NCBI RefSeq assembly: GCF_017302275.1
Contig: NZ_JAFLDR010000004.1
Span: 62,001 to 126,000, forward strand
Direction: 5' to 3'
From: Sulfuritalea sp.
Lineage (GTDB): Bacteria > Pseudomonadota > Gammaproteobacteria > Burkholderiales > Rhodocyclaceae
Length of the DNA stretch: 64,000 bases
Part shown: in pieces, positions 35,428 through 43,025 of the stretch
Numbering within the stretch: the first letter of the stretch is position 1
Layout: the number at the start of each line of letters is the position of its first letter
Notes under the pieces: model-generated
Database searches by the model: none
Told to the model about the DNA's origin: nothing
Seen by the model: the letters and a program-made list of their open reading frames with translations, nothing else
Program-made: the position numbers and the translations under genes

Positions 35428-36912
35428 ATGGCCTACGAACTGATCGCCGCTGTCGACCTCGGCTCCAACAGCTTTCGCCTTCAGGTGGGGCGGATCGTCG
35501 CCAACCAGATCTATCCCCTGGACGGGCTCAAGGAATCGGTGCGGCTGGCTGCCGGCCTTACCCCGGACAAGCGCCTCGATGCGGCGGCGCAGAAGCGCGG
35601 CCTGGACGCCGTTGCGCGCTTCGCCGAACGCCTGCGCGATTTCGACCCCGGTGCGGTGCGTGCGGTGGCCACCAATACGCTGCGCGTGGCAAAGAATGCC
35701 GAACAGTTCCTGGAAAAGGCGGAGGCGGCGCTGGGTTTTCCGATCGAGGTGATTGCCGGGCGGGAGGAGGCGCGACTGATCTATCTTGGCGTCGCCCACA
35801 CCCTGGCCAGACCCGAGACCCGGCAGATGGTGGTGGATATCGGCGGCGGTTCGACCGAATTCATCATCGGCCAGAACCTCGATCCTATCCGTCTGGAATC
35901 GCTCTACATGGGCTGCGTCAGCTTCAGCCTGCGTTTCTTTCCCGACGGACGGGTGGACAAGTACGCGTTTCGCGAGGCCGAATTGGCGGCGCGGCGGGAA
36001 CTGCAAGCCATCGTCCACCAATTCCGCGAATCCGGCTGGGACGAAGCCATCGGTTCATCCGGAACCGCCAAGGCCCTGGTCGACCTCCTGGAGTTGAACG
36101 GCTGGTCGGACCACGGCCTGACCCGGGACGGACTGGAAAAGCTGCGCGGCGAGTTGCTGCGTGCGGGAAATGCGGCGCGCCTGAAACTGCAGGGCCTGCG
36201 TCCGGATAGGATTCCGGTGTTGCCGGGCGGGTTGGCCATCATGTCGGCCATCTTCAAGGAGTTCGGGCTGGAGCGGATGGCGTTTTCCGAGGGGGCGCTG
36301 CGTCTCGGCGTGCTGTACGACCAACTCGGGCGCTTCCATCACGACGACCTGCGAGAAGCGACCGTGAATCGCTTCATGCAGCGCTACGACGTGGATCGTC
36401 GTCAGGCGGCGCGCGTTGGGCACACGGCAATCGGCTTGCTCGGCCAACTGGTGCCCGCGAGTCGGGAGGCCGGGAACACGGATGCGCAGTTTCTCGTCTG
36501 GGCCGCGCGCTTGCATGAAGTGGGAATATCCGTGGCGCATTCCAGTTACCACAAGCATAGTGCCTACATCCTGGGCAATGCCGACATGCCGGGGTTTTCC
36601 CGGCGCGACCAGGCCCGCTTGTCACGGCTGGTGCTGGCCCATCGCGGCAAGCTGGAACGCGCACAGCCGCTGCGTGGCGAGGCGCCGGAATGGACGCTGA
36701 TCTTCTGCCTGCGGGCGGCGGTGCTGCTGCATCGGTCGCGCGACGACCAGCCGTTGCCGGCGCTGGCCGCGAGTTTCACTCGCAGCGGATTCCAATTGAC
36801 GCTGGGTTCCCGCGGCCTGGACGATTTGCCGCTCACGGCGGCGGCGCTGGAGGACGAGGCACAACAATGGAGCGGAATCGGCGGCGAACTGCGGATCAAT
36901 CGAAACGCCTGA
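35428..36912 (+). CDS. ppx: Exopolyphosphatase
   Basis: The enzyme removes terminal phosphates from polyphosphate and may also hydrolyse pppGpp (Ppx/GppA family). It has 494 residues. The ASKHA ATPase-fold motifs are present: AVDLGSNSFRLQVG (about 8-21), the GREEARLIYLGV loop and VDIGGGSTEF. The C-terminal HD-like helical domain starts near residue 315. It is divergent from ppk. Confidence 0.96.
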   Translation: MAYELIAAVDLGSNSFRLQVGRIVANQIYPLDGLKESVRLAAGLTPDKRLDAAAQKRGLDAVARFAERLRDFDPGAVRAVATNTLRVAKNAEQFLEKAEAALGFPIEVIAGREEARLIYLGVAHTLARPETRQMVVDIGGGSTEFIIGQNLDPIRLESLYMGCVSFSLRFFPDGRVDKYAFREAELAARRELQAIVHQFRESGWDEAIGSSGTAKALVDLLELNGWSDHGLTRDGLEKLRGELLRAGNAARLKLQGLRPDRIPVLPGGLAIMSAIFKEFGLERMAFSEGALRLGVLYDQLGRFHHDDLREATVNRFMQRYDVDRRQAARVGHTAIGLLGQLVPASREAGNTDAQFLVWAARLHEVGISVAHSSYHKHSAYILGNADMPGFSRRDQARLSRLVLAHRGKLERAQPLRGEAPEWTLIFCLRAAVLLHRSRDDQPLPALAASFTRSGFQLTLGSRGLDDLPLTAAALEDEAQQWSGIGGELRINRNA

Positions 36913-36935
36913 CCACCGCCGGCAGCGTGCGTGGC

Positions 36936-36941
36936 TATAAT
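36936..36941 (+). promoter_or_regulatory. Candidate -10 box for the mla-like operon
   Basis: Perfect TATAAT, 37 bases before the start of the permease gene. No good -35 box is present at the normal distance. Confidence 0.45.
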
Positions 36942-36978
36942 CGGCCGCTCTCCAATCGCATCCGCAGGCACCCCAACG

Positions 36979-38097
36979 ATGTCCGTCGCGCGCATTGAAC
37001 TGGTCATTCACGATGACGAACGCGTGGTCAGGCTGTCCGGGCTGTGGACGCTGGCGACCACGTCAAATGACGCGACCAGCCTTGCCGCGGAACTGAAGGA
37101 CGCCGCGCAACCCGGAGCCGGCTGGGATTGCCTCGGCCTCGAAGCGATCGACAGCGCCGGCGCCATGTTGCTCTGGCGCGCCTGGGGCAGGAAGCTGCCC
37201 GGGTTTCTGCTGATTCGGCCCGAACACCGGCGCGTATTCGAACGCATCGAAGCCGCCGATCACGAGCCGCGCCCGGTGGACGCCCCGATTTCGCCGCTGC
37301 ACGGCGTGATCGTGGTCGGCTCGGCAACCATCGGCATTGGCCGCCATGTGATGGACTTCCTGGCCCTGATCGGCCAGTTCGGACTCAACCTGGTGCATGT
37401 TCTGCGCTTTCCCGCGGACCTGCCGCGCCGCGAGATTTCGGCCAACCTTTACAAGAGCGGCGTGCGTGCGATGCCGGTCACAGCCCTGGTCGGATTCCTC
37501 ATCGGTGTGGTGCTGTCCTACCTTTCGGCGCTGCAGCTCAAGCAGTTCGGTGCCGACATCTTCATCGTCAACATCATTGGCCTCGGCATCGTGCGCGAAC
37601 TAGGTCCGGTGCTGGTGGCGATCCTCGTTGCCGGTCGTTCCGGATCGGCAATGACCGCGCAGCTTGGCGTAATGCGCGTTACGGAAGAAATCGACGCCCT
37701 GGCGACGATGGGCGTGCAGCGCGGATTGCGGCTGGTGTTTCCCAAGGTGGTGGCGCTGATCGTCGCCTTGCCCCTGCTGGTGTTGTGGAGCACGGCGATC
37801 GCCCTGATCGGCGGCATGGTTTCCGCCCAGGTCCAACTCGACATTTCGTACGGGTTCTTCTTTCAGACCCTGCCGCGCGTGGTGCCGGCCGCCAACCTCT
37901 GGATCGGATTGGCCAAGGGGGCGGTGTTCGGCATGTTCATCGCTCTGGTGGCCTGCCACTTCGGGCTGCGCGTACGACCGAATACCGAAAGCCTGTCTTC
38001 CAACACCACGGCCTCGGTAGTTTCCGCGATCACCGTGGTCATCATCCTCGATGCCTTCTTTGCCATCGCTACGCGCGGCATCGGCTTGCCGATGTAA
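36979..38097 (+). CDS. MlaE-type lipid ABC permease with N-terminal STAS domain
   Basis: The product has 372 residues. The first ~110 (MSVARIELVIHDDERVVRLSG, WDCLGLEAIDSAGAMLLWRAW) form a STAS/MlaB-like domain. The rest is an MlaE permease with five or six membrane helices, including the signature GLGIVRELGPVLVAILVAGRSGSAMTAQLG and EEIDALATMG. The fusion joins functions that are separate MlaB and MlaE proteins in E. coli. It works with the ATPase, MCE protein and lipoprotein encoded next to move phospholipids or other lipids across the envelope. Ten bases separate it from the ATPase gene. Confidence 0.92.
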   Translation: MSVARIELVIHDDERVVRLSGLWTLATTSNDATSLAAELKDAAQPGAGWDCLGLEAIDSAGAMLLWRAWGRKLPGFLLIRPEHRRVFERIEAADHEPRPVDAPISPLHGVIVVGSATIGIGRHVMDFLALIGQFGLNLVHVLRFPADLPRREISANLYKSGVRAMPVTALVGFLIGVVLSYLSALQLKQFGADIFIVNIIGLGIVRELGPVLVAILVAGRSGSAMTAQLGVMRVTEEIDALATMGVQRGLRLVFPKVVALIVALPLLVLWSTAIALIGGMVSAQVQLDISYGFFFQTLPRVVPAANLWIGLAKGAVFGMFIALVACHFGLRVRPNTESLSSNTTASVVSAITVVIILDAFFAIATRGIGLPM

Positions 38098-38106
38098 TTT
38101 CGCGGT

Positions 38107-38892
38107 ATGAACACTCCCGTGATCCGCATTCGAGAGCTTTCCACCCGCTTCGGTGAGGTGTGGATCCACAAGGGACTCGATCTTGCCGTCGAGCGCGGCG
38201 AAATGGTGTCGCTGGTGGGCGGTTCCGGCAGCGGCAAGACCACCCTGCTGCGCATGGTGGTCGGCTTGCTGCTGCCGGACAAGGGCGGCATCGAGCTCTT
38301 TGGCGAACCGCTGTTCGGCGGCGGCATCGCCCGCGAGCGCGAGTTGCGCCAGCGGTTTGGGGTCCTGTTCCAGCACGGTGCGCTGTTTTCCGCCTTCAAC
38401 GTGTTCGACAACATCGCCTTTCCGCTGCGGGAACTCAAGCGCTACGACGAAGATGCAATCCACGATCTGGTGATGCTCAAGCTGTCGATGGTGGAATTGC
38501 TGCCGCGCCACGGCCGCCTTATGCCGGCCGAACTTTCCGGCGGCATGGTCAAGCGCGTCGCGCTGGCGCGCGCACTGGCGCTGGAGCCGGAATTGCTTCT
38601 GCTCGACGAGCCGACCGCGGGACTCGACCCCGACCGCTCCGACAGCTTCGTGCGCCTGATCCGCATGCTGGGCGAGGAACTCGGCCTCACCGTGATGCTC
38701 GTTACCCATGACCTCGATACCCTGGCCGCACTGTCGACCAAGGTCGCCGTGCTGGCCGAGCAGCGTATCCTCGCCTACGGCAGCATCGACGAAATCATGC
38801 ACATCGACCATCCCTTCATCCGCAATTTTTTCCTTTCCGAGCGCAGCGTGCGCGCCCTGCAGAATTCCGGGCTTCCGGCTGTGCCAAACTGA
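38107..38892 (+). CDS. MlaF-type lipid ABC transporter ATPase
   Basis: The 261-residue ATPase has Walker A GGSGSGKTT (38-46), signature AELSGGMVKRVALARALA and Walker B LLLLDEPTAGLDP. It pairs with the permease just upstream. The MlaF-like Q-loop region (FQHGALFSAFNVFDNIAFPLREL) matches MCE-system ATPases. Confidence 0.93.
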   Translation: MNTPVIRIRELSTRFGEVWIHKGLDLAVERGEMVSLVGGSGSGKTTLLRMVVGLLLPDKGGIELFGEPLFGGGIARERELRQRFGVLFQHGALFSAFNVFDNIAFPLRELKRYDEDAIHDLVMLKLSMVELLPRHGRLMPAELSGGMVKRVALARALALEPELLLLDEPTAGLDPDRSDSFVRLIRMLGEELGLTVMLVTHDLDTLAALSTKVAVLAEQRILAYGSIDEIMHIDHPFIRNFFLSERSVRALQNSGLPAVPN

Positions 38893-38896
38893 GACC

Positions 38897-39844
38897 ATGG
38901 AAAACAGATCCCACGCGCTTGCTGCCGGAATATTCACGCTGCTGTTCGGCGTCGCTGCCGCCATCGCCATCTGGTGGCTGGGCCAGAGCGACGCCTCGAC
39001 CACGACCTATGTCCTCGAAACGCGACGCAATGTGACCGGACTAAACGTCCAGGCGCAGGTCCGCTATCGCGGCATTCGCGCCGGCAAGGTGGCGGCGATC
39101 GAGCCGGATGCGGCCGACCCGCGCCTGATCCTGGTCACCATCAGTGTCGACAATCGTTTCAGGCTGACCCGTGCCAGCACCGCGACGCTCGGTTACCAGG
39201 GCGTCACCGGCCTCGCTTACGTGCAGATCGAGGATGACGGTTCGTCGGTCGAGCCGCTGGCGGCCAAGGATGGGGTCATGCCCCGCCTGGCGCTCAAACC
39301 CACCTTGTTCGATACGCTGGGTGACAAAGCGGGCGGTATCGTCGGCCAGATAGATACCGTTGCGCTGCGCCTGGCGCAGTTGCTGGATGAGAAGAACCTG
39401 CGCAACCTTTCGCGTACGCTGGACAACCTCGCCAATGCGTCCGACGGGCTGCGCGAGATGCCGGCGATCCTGGCGTCGATGCGTGAAGTTCTGTCGGCGT
39501 CGAACCTGCGCAGCCTGCGGCAAGTCCTCGCCCATGTCGAGAAGACCGCCGGCGAAACCGCGCCGCTCGCCACGGAGATGCGCGAACTGGTAAAGACCAT
39601 GGGTGGCCTGGCACGGCGTGTCGACCAATTGGCCGGGAGTACCGGCGAGCAGCTTGCGACCAGCACATTGCCACGCGCGAATGCGCTGATGGATGAACTG
39701 GCGGCCAGTTCGCGCCAGTTGAACCGCGTCCTCGATGGCCTCGAAAACAATCCGCAAATGCTCTTGTTCGGCCGTGATGCGGCGGCTCCCGGGCCGGGCG
39801 AACCAGGTTTTTCGGCGCCCGCGACGCGTGCCGGCGTCAACTGA
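38897..39844 (+). CDS. MCE-domain (MlaD-like) lipid transport protein
   Basis: The 315-residue protein has one N-terminal transmembrane helix (about 8-27). An MCE domain follows (about 38-118: YVLETRRNVTGLNVQAQVRYRGIRAGKV ... TGLAYVQIEDD), then a long helical C-terminal part that could form a needle or coiled coil (residues 150-290). The C-terminus is Pro/Gly-rich. MCE proteins form hexameric rings or tubes that conduct lipid between membranes. It is four bases after the ATPase gene. Confidence 0.9.
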   Translation: MENRSHALAAGIFTLLFGVAAAIAIWWLGQSDASTTTYVLETRRNVTGLNVQAQVRYRGIRAGKVAAIEPDAADPRLILVTISVDNRFRLTRASTATLGYQGVTGLAYVQIEDDGSSVEPLAAKDGVMPRLALKPTLFDTLGDKAGGIVGQIDTVALRLAQLLDEKNLRNLSRTLDNLANASDGLREMPAILASMREVLSASNLRSLRQVLAHVEKTAGETAPLATEMRELVKTMGGLARRVDQLAGSTGEQLATSTLPRANALMDELAASSRQLNRVLDGLENNPQMLLFGRDAAAPGPGEPGFSAPATRAGVN

Positions 39845-39898
39845 GTTGCACAACGCCAGTCGAATGTGCCGAATCAACCAATGAATGAGGGGGAATCG

Positions 39899-40504
39899 AT
39901 GAAGACGTGGCTGCTTGCACTGTGCGCCGGGATCTTGCTGGTGGCATGTGCTGCGAATCCGCGGGCCGGGGACGTGGTCCACTATGATTTTGGCAGTTCG
40001 GGCGCGGGCGGCACTGCCTGGCCCGTTTCGCCTGGTGCGGTGGAAGTTCAGGCGGCGTCATGGCTTGCGGGACCTGCGATGCATTATCGGCTCGGCTTTG
40101 CCGAACCTCTGCGCCGCCAGAGCTATGCAGGCAGCCGTTGGGCGGCCGCTCCGGCCGAATTGCTGGAAAGCGCGCTGAGGCGTCGCCTGGCGGCAGTGGA
40201 CCCGAACGCGCGTGGCGCGGGGTGCCGGCTGCAACTGGTGCTTGACGAGTTCGAGCAGCGCTTCGACGACCTGCAGAACAGCCAGGCGGTGATCGAGCTG
40301 CGCGCCCAGTTGGTGCCGGCACGCGGTGGCGATTCCCTGGTGCGCCGCGGCTTTCGCAGCGCGCGGCCGGCGGCCACCGCCGATGCGCGCGGCGGCGCAG
40401 GCGCGGCACGTGATGCCGTGCAGGCACTGGGTGACGATCTGGGTCGCTGGCTGGCCGATCTTGCGCGCGAAAATCCCGGCATCCTTGATCGTTGCCGGAC
40501 CTGA
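39899..40504 (+). CDS. ABC-type transport auxiliary lipoprotein (PqiC-like)
   Basis: The protein has 201 residues with a lipoprotein signal (MKTWLLALCAGILLVACAAN; the lipidated Cys follows LLVA). The domain SPGAVEVQAASWLAGPAMHYRL ... RRQSYAGSRWAAAPAELLESAL matches the PF03886 auxiliary lipoproteins of MCE/Pqi systems. It would sit in the outer membrane as the receiving end of the lipid path. GAGGGGG precedes the ATG. It takes the place of MlaC/MlaA, neither of which is here. Confidence 0.85.
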   Translation: MKTWLLALCAGILLVACAANPRAGDVVHYDFGSSGAGGTAWPVSPGAVEVQAASWLAGPAMHYRLGFAEPLRRQSYAGSRWAAAPAELLESALRRRLAAVDPNARGAGCRLQLVLDEFEQRFDDLQNSQAVIELRAQLVPARGGDSLVRRGFRSARPAATADARGGAGAARDAVQALGDDLGRWLADLARENPGILDRCRT

Positions 40505-40526
40505 CCGACCTGACTGGAATTCCCCC

Positions 40527-42164
40527 ATGAGCAATCCCTACGCTTCAGGACTGGACAAGAACCCGGCGAACTATGTTCCGCTGACGCCGCTATCCTTCAT
40601 CGAGCGCTCGGCTTATATCTATCCCGACCACGTGGCCACCATCCACGGCGAGCGACGCTACACCTGGCGCCAGGAATACGAGCGGGCCCGGCGCCTGGCT
40701 TCAGCGCTGGCCGCTCAGGGAGTCGGCGCCGGCGACACGGTGGCGGCGATGCTCAACAACACGCCGGAGATGTTTGAGTGCCATTTCGGCGTGCCGATGT
40801 GCGGCGCCGTGCTCAATACGCTCAACACGCGCCTCGATGCGGAGACCATCGCCTTCATGCTCAACCACGGCGAGGCAAAGGTACTGATCACCGACCGCGA
40901 ATATTCTCCGATGGTGAAGAAGGCGCTGGCCGAACTGGGTCGCGAGATCTTCGTCGTCGATGTCGACGACCCCGAATACTTCGGGCCCGGCGAGCGCCTC
41001 GGCAGCATAGCCTTCGAGGCTTTCATCGCCGGCGGCAATCCCGACTATGCGTGGCAGACACCCGCGGACGAGTGGGATGCGATTTCGCTCAACTATACCT
41101 CGGGCACCACCGGCAACCCCAAGGGCGTGGTCTATCACCATCGCGGCGCCTATCTCAATGCCTTGTCCAACATCGTTTCCTGGGGCATGCCACCACAGGC
41201 GATCTACCTGTGGACGCTGCCGATGTTCCATTGCAACGGCTGGTGCTTCCCGTGGACCGTGGCGGCGAACTCGGGCACCAATGTCTGCCTGCGCCGCGTT
41301 GATCCGAAGCTGATTCTCGATGCCATCCGCGAACACAAGGTCAGCCATTACTGCGGCGCGCCCATCGTGCATTCGATGCTGATCAGCGCCCCGGCCGAGT
41401 GGCGCGCCGGGATCAACCACAAGGTGTCGGCGCTGGTCGCTGCGGCGCCGCCACCGGCCGCCGTGATCGAGGGCATGAACCAGATCGGCTTCAACATCAC
41501 CCATGTCTACGGCCTGACCGAAACCTACGGCCCGGCGGCGGTCTGCGCCAAGCACGAGGCCTGGCTCGATCTGCCGCTCGATGAACAGGTGCGTCTCAAT
41601 GGCCGCCAGGGCGTGCGCTACCACTGCCAGGAAGGCATCACCGTGATGGACCCGGAGACCATGCAGTCCGTACCCTGGGACGACCAGACCATGGGCGAGA
41701 TCATGTTCCGCGGCAACATCGTGATGAAGGGTTACCTGAAGAACCCCAAGGCTACCGAGGAAGCCTTCCGTGGCGGCTGGTACCACACCGGCGACCTCGC
41801 CGTGATGCAGCCCGACGGCTACGTGAAGATCAAGGACCGCAGCAAGGACGTGATCATTTCCGGCGGCGAGAACATTTCCTCGATCGAGGTCGAGGACATG
41901 CTCTACCGCCATCCGGCGGTGATGGGCGTCGCCGTGGTTGCCACGCCCGACCCCAAGTGGGGCGAAGTGCCCTGCGCCTTCATCGAGCTGCGCGAGGGAG
42001 CGACGGTGACGGCCGAGGAACTGACCGAGTTCTGCCGCGAGCGGATGGCCCGCTTCAAGGTACCCAAGCGCTTCATTTTCGAGCCGCTGCCGAAGACATC
42101 GACCGGCAAGATCCAGAAGTTCGTGCTGCGCGAGAAGGCAAAGTCCACTGCCGCCATCGAGTAA
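40527..42164 (+). CDS. Acyl-CoA synthetase (AMP-forming)
   Basis: The enzyme has 545 residues and activates a carboxylic acid to its CoA thioester via an acyl-adenylate. Motifs: P-loop YTSGTTGNPKGVVYHHRGAY (about 188-207), HVYGLTETYGPA, GWYHTGDLAVMQPDGYVKIKDRSKD and the catalytic Lys in KTSTGKIQKFVLR. It most resembles fatty/short-chain or methylthiopropionate-type ligases, with FHCNGW as in that group; the substrate is not certain. It is followed by an enoyl-CoA hydratase gene after 25 bases, suggesting a beta-oxidation-like route. Confidence 0.93.
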   Translation: MSNPYASGLDKNPANYVPLTPLSFIERSAYIYPDHVATIHGERRYTWRQEYERARRLASALAAQGVGAGDTVAAMLNNTPEMFECHFGVPMCGAVLNTLNTRLDAETIAFMLNHGEAKVLITDREYSPMVKKALAELGREIFVVDVDDPEYFGPGERLGSIAFEAFIAGGNPDYAWQTPADEWDAISLNYTSGTTGNPKGVVYHHRGAYLNALSNIVSWGMPPQAIYLWTLPMFHCNGWCFPWTVAANSGTNVCLRRVDPKLILDAIREHKVSHYCGAPIVHSMLISAPAEWRAGINHKVSALVAAAPPPAAVIEGMNQIGFNITHVYGLTETYGPAAVCAKHEAWLDLPLDEQVRLNGRQGVRYHCQEGITVMDPETMQSVPWDDQTMGEIMFRGNIVMKGYLKNPKATEEAFRGGWYHTGDLAVMQPDGYVKIKDRSKDVIISGGENISSIEVEDMLYRHPAVMGVAVVATPDPKWGEVPCAFIELREGATVTAEELTEFCRERMARFKVPKRFIFEPLPKTSTGKIQKFVLREKAKSTAAIE

Positions 42165-42189
42165 TCAAGGTGATCCCGAGGAGACAAGT

Positions 42190-42984
42190 ATGAACGCACC
42201 CGAAACCCTGGCCCCGCTGCTATTGCGTGAAGATCGCGACGGCGTGACCACGCTGACGCTGAACCGGCCGAGCCAGTTCAATTCCCTGTCCGAGGAGATG
42301 CTGAGCGAATTGCAGGCGACCCTGGATGCGATCGCTCGCGATCCATCGCTGCGTGTCGTCGTCATCGCCGGCGCCGGCAAGGCCTTCTGCGCCGGCCACG
42401 ACCTCAAGCAGATGCGCGCCAACCACTCCAAGGCCTACATGCAGAAGCTGTTCAAGCAGTGCGGGCGGATGATGATGACCCTCGTCGCGATGCCGCAGCC
42501 GGTGATCGCCCGCATCCACGGCATCGCCACCGCGGCGGGTTGCCAGCTGGTCGCCATGTGCGACCTGGCGGTGGCGGCGGACGGCGCCAGGTTTGCCGTC
42601 TCCGGTGTCAATCTCGGCCTGTTTTGTTCGACGCCCTCGGTTGCACTGGGACGCGCCATGGGCCGCAAGCAGGCCATGGAGATGCTGCTCACCGGCGACT
42701 TCATCGATGCGGCCGAGGCGCAGCGGCGCGGGCTGGTCAATCGCGTCGTGCCGCTCGAGCAGCTCGACGCGGAAGTGAAGAAACTCACCGATTCGATCTG
42801 TGCCAAGTCCGCCGTCGCCATCGGCATGGGCAAGCAGATGTTCTACAAGCAACTGGAAATGGGCCTGGAAGGCGCCTACCAGCTTGCTTCGGAGACCATG
42901 GCTTGCAACATGATGTCCGAGGACGCCGGCGCCGGCATCGACGCCTTCATGGACAAGCGCAAGCCGGAGTGGAAGCATCGCTGA
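42190..42984 (+). CDS. Enoyl-CoA hydratase/isomerase family protein
   Basis: This 264-residue crotonase-fold protein has the oxyanion-hole segments KAFCAGHDLKQMRA and HGIATAAGCQLVAMCDLAVAADGARFAVSGVNLGLFCSTPSVALGR. The two glutamates typical of hydratases are not both obvious (one falls at Asn/Cys positions), so isomerase or another crotonase activity is possible. It sits between two acyl-activating genes. Confidence 0.9.
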   Translation: MNAPETLAPLLLREDRDGVTTLTLNRPSQFNSLSEEMLSELQATLDAIARDPSLRVVVIAGAGKAFCAGHDLKQMRANHSKAYMQKLFKQCGRMMMTLVAMPQPVIARIHGIATAAGCQLVAMCDLAVAADGARFAVSGVNLGLFCSTPSVALGRAMGRKQAMEMLLTGDFIDAAEAQRRGLVNRVVPLEQLDAEVKKLTDSICAKSAVAIGMGKQMFYKQLEMGLEGAYQLASETMACNMMSEDAGAGIDAFMDKRKPEWKHR

Positions 42985-42990
42985 CGTACT

Positions 42991-43016
42991 GAAGAGTCGG
43001 CGCTGGCGCAACGGCG
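42991..43016 (+). repeat. Dispersed AGTCGG repeat, short form
   Basis: GAAGAGTCGGCGCTGGCGCA followed by ACGGCG. It fills nearly the whole 41-base gap between the hydratase gene and the fusion gene. Confidence 0.65.
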
Positions 43017-43025
43017 ATTGAGGGG

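Noticed and set aside
40726-40750. Repeat-like sequence AGTCGGCGCCGGCGACAC in the CoA ligase gene
   Set aside because: It encodes GVGAGDTVA, a motif normally conserved at this site of acyl-CoA ligases, so the match is best explained by codon use.
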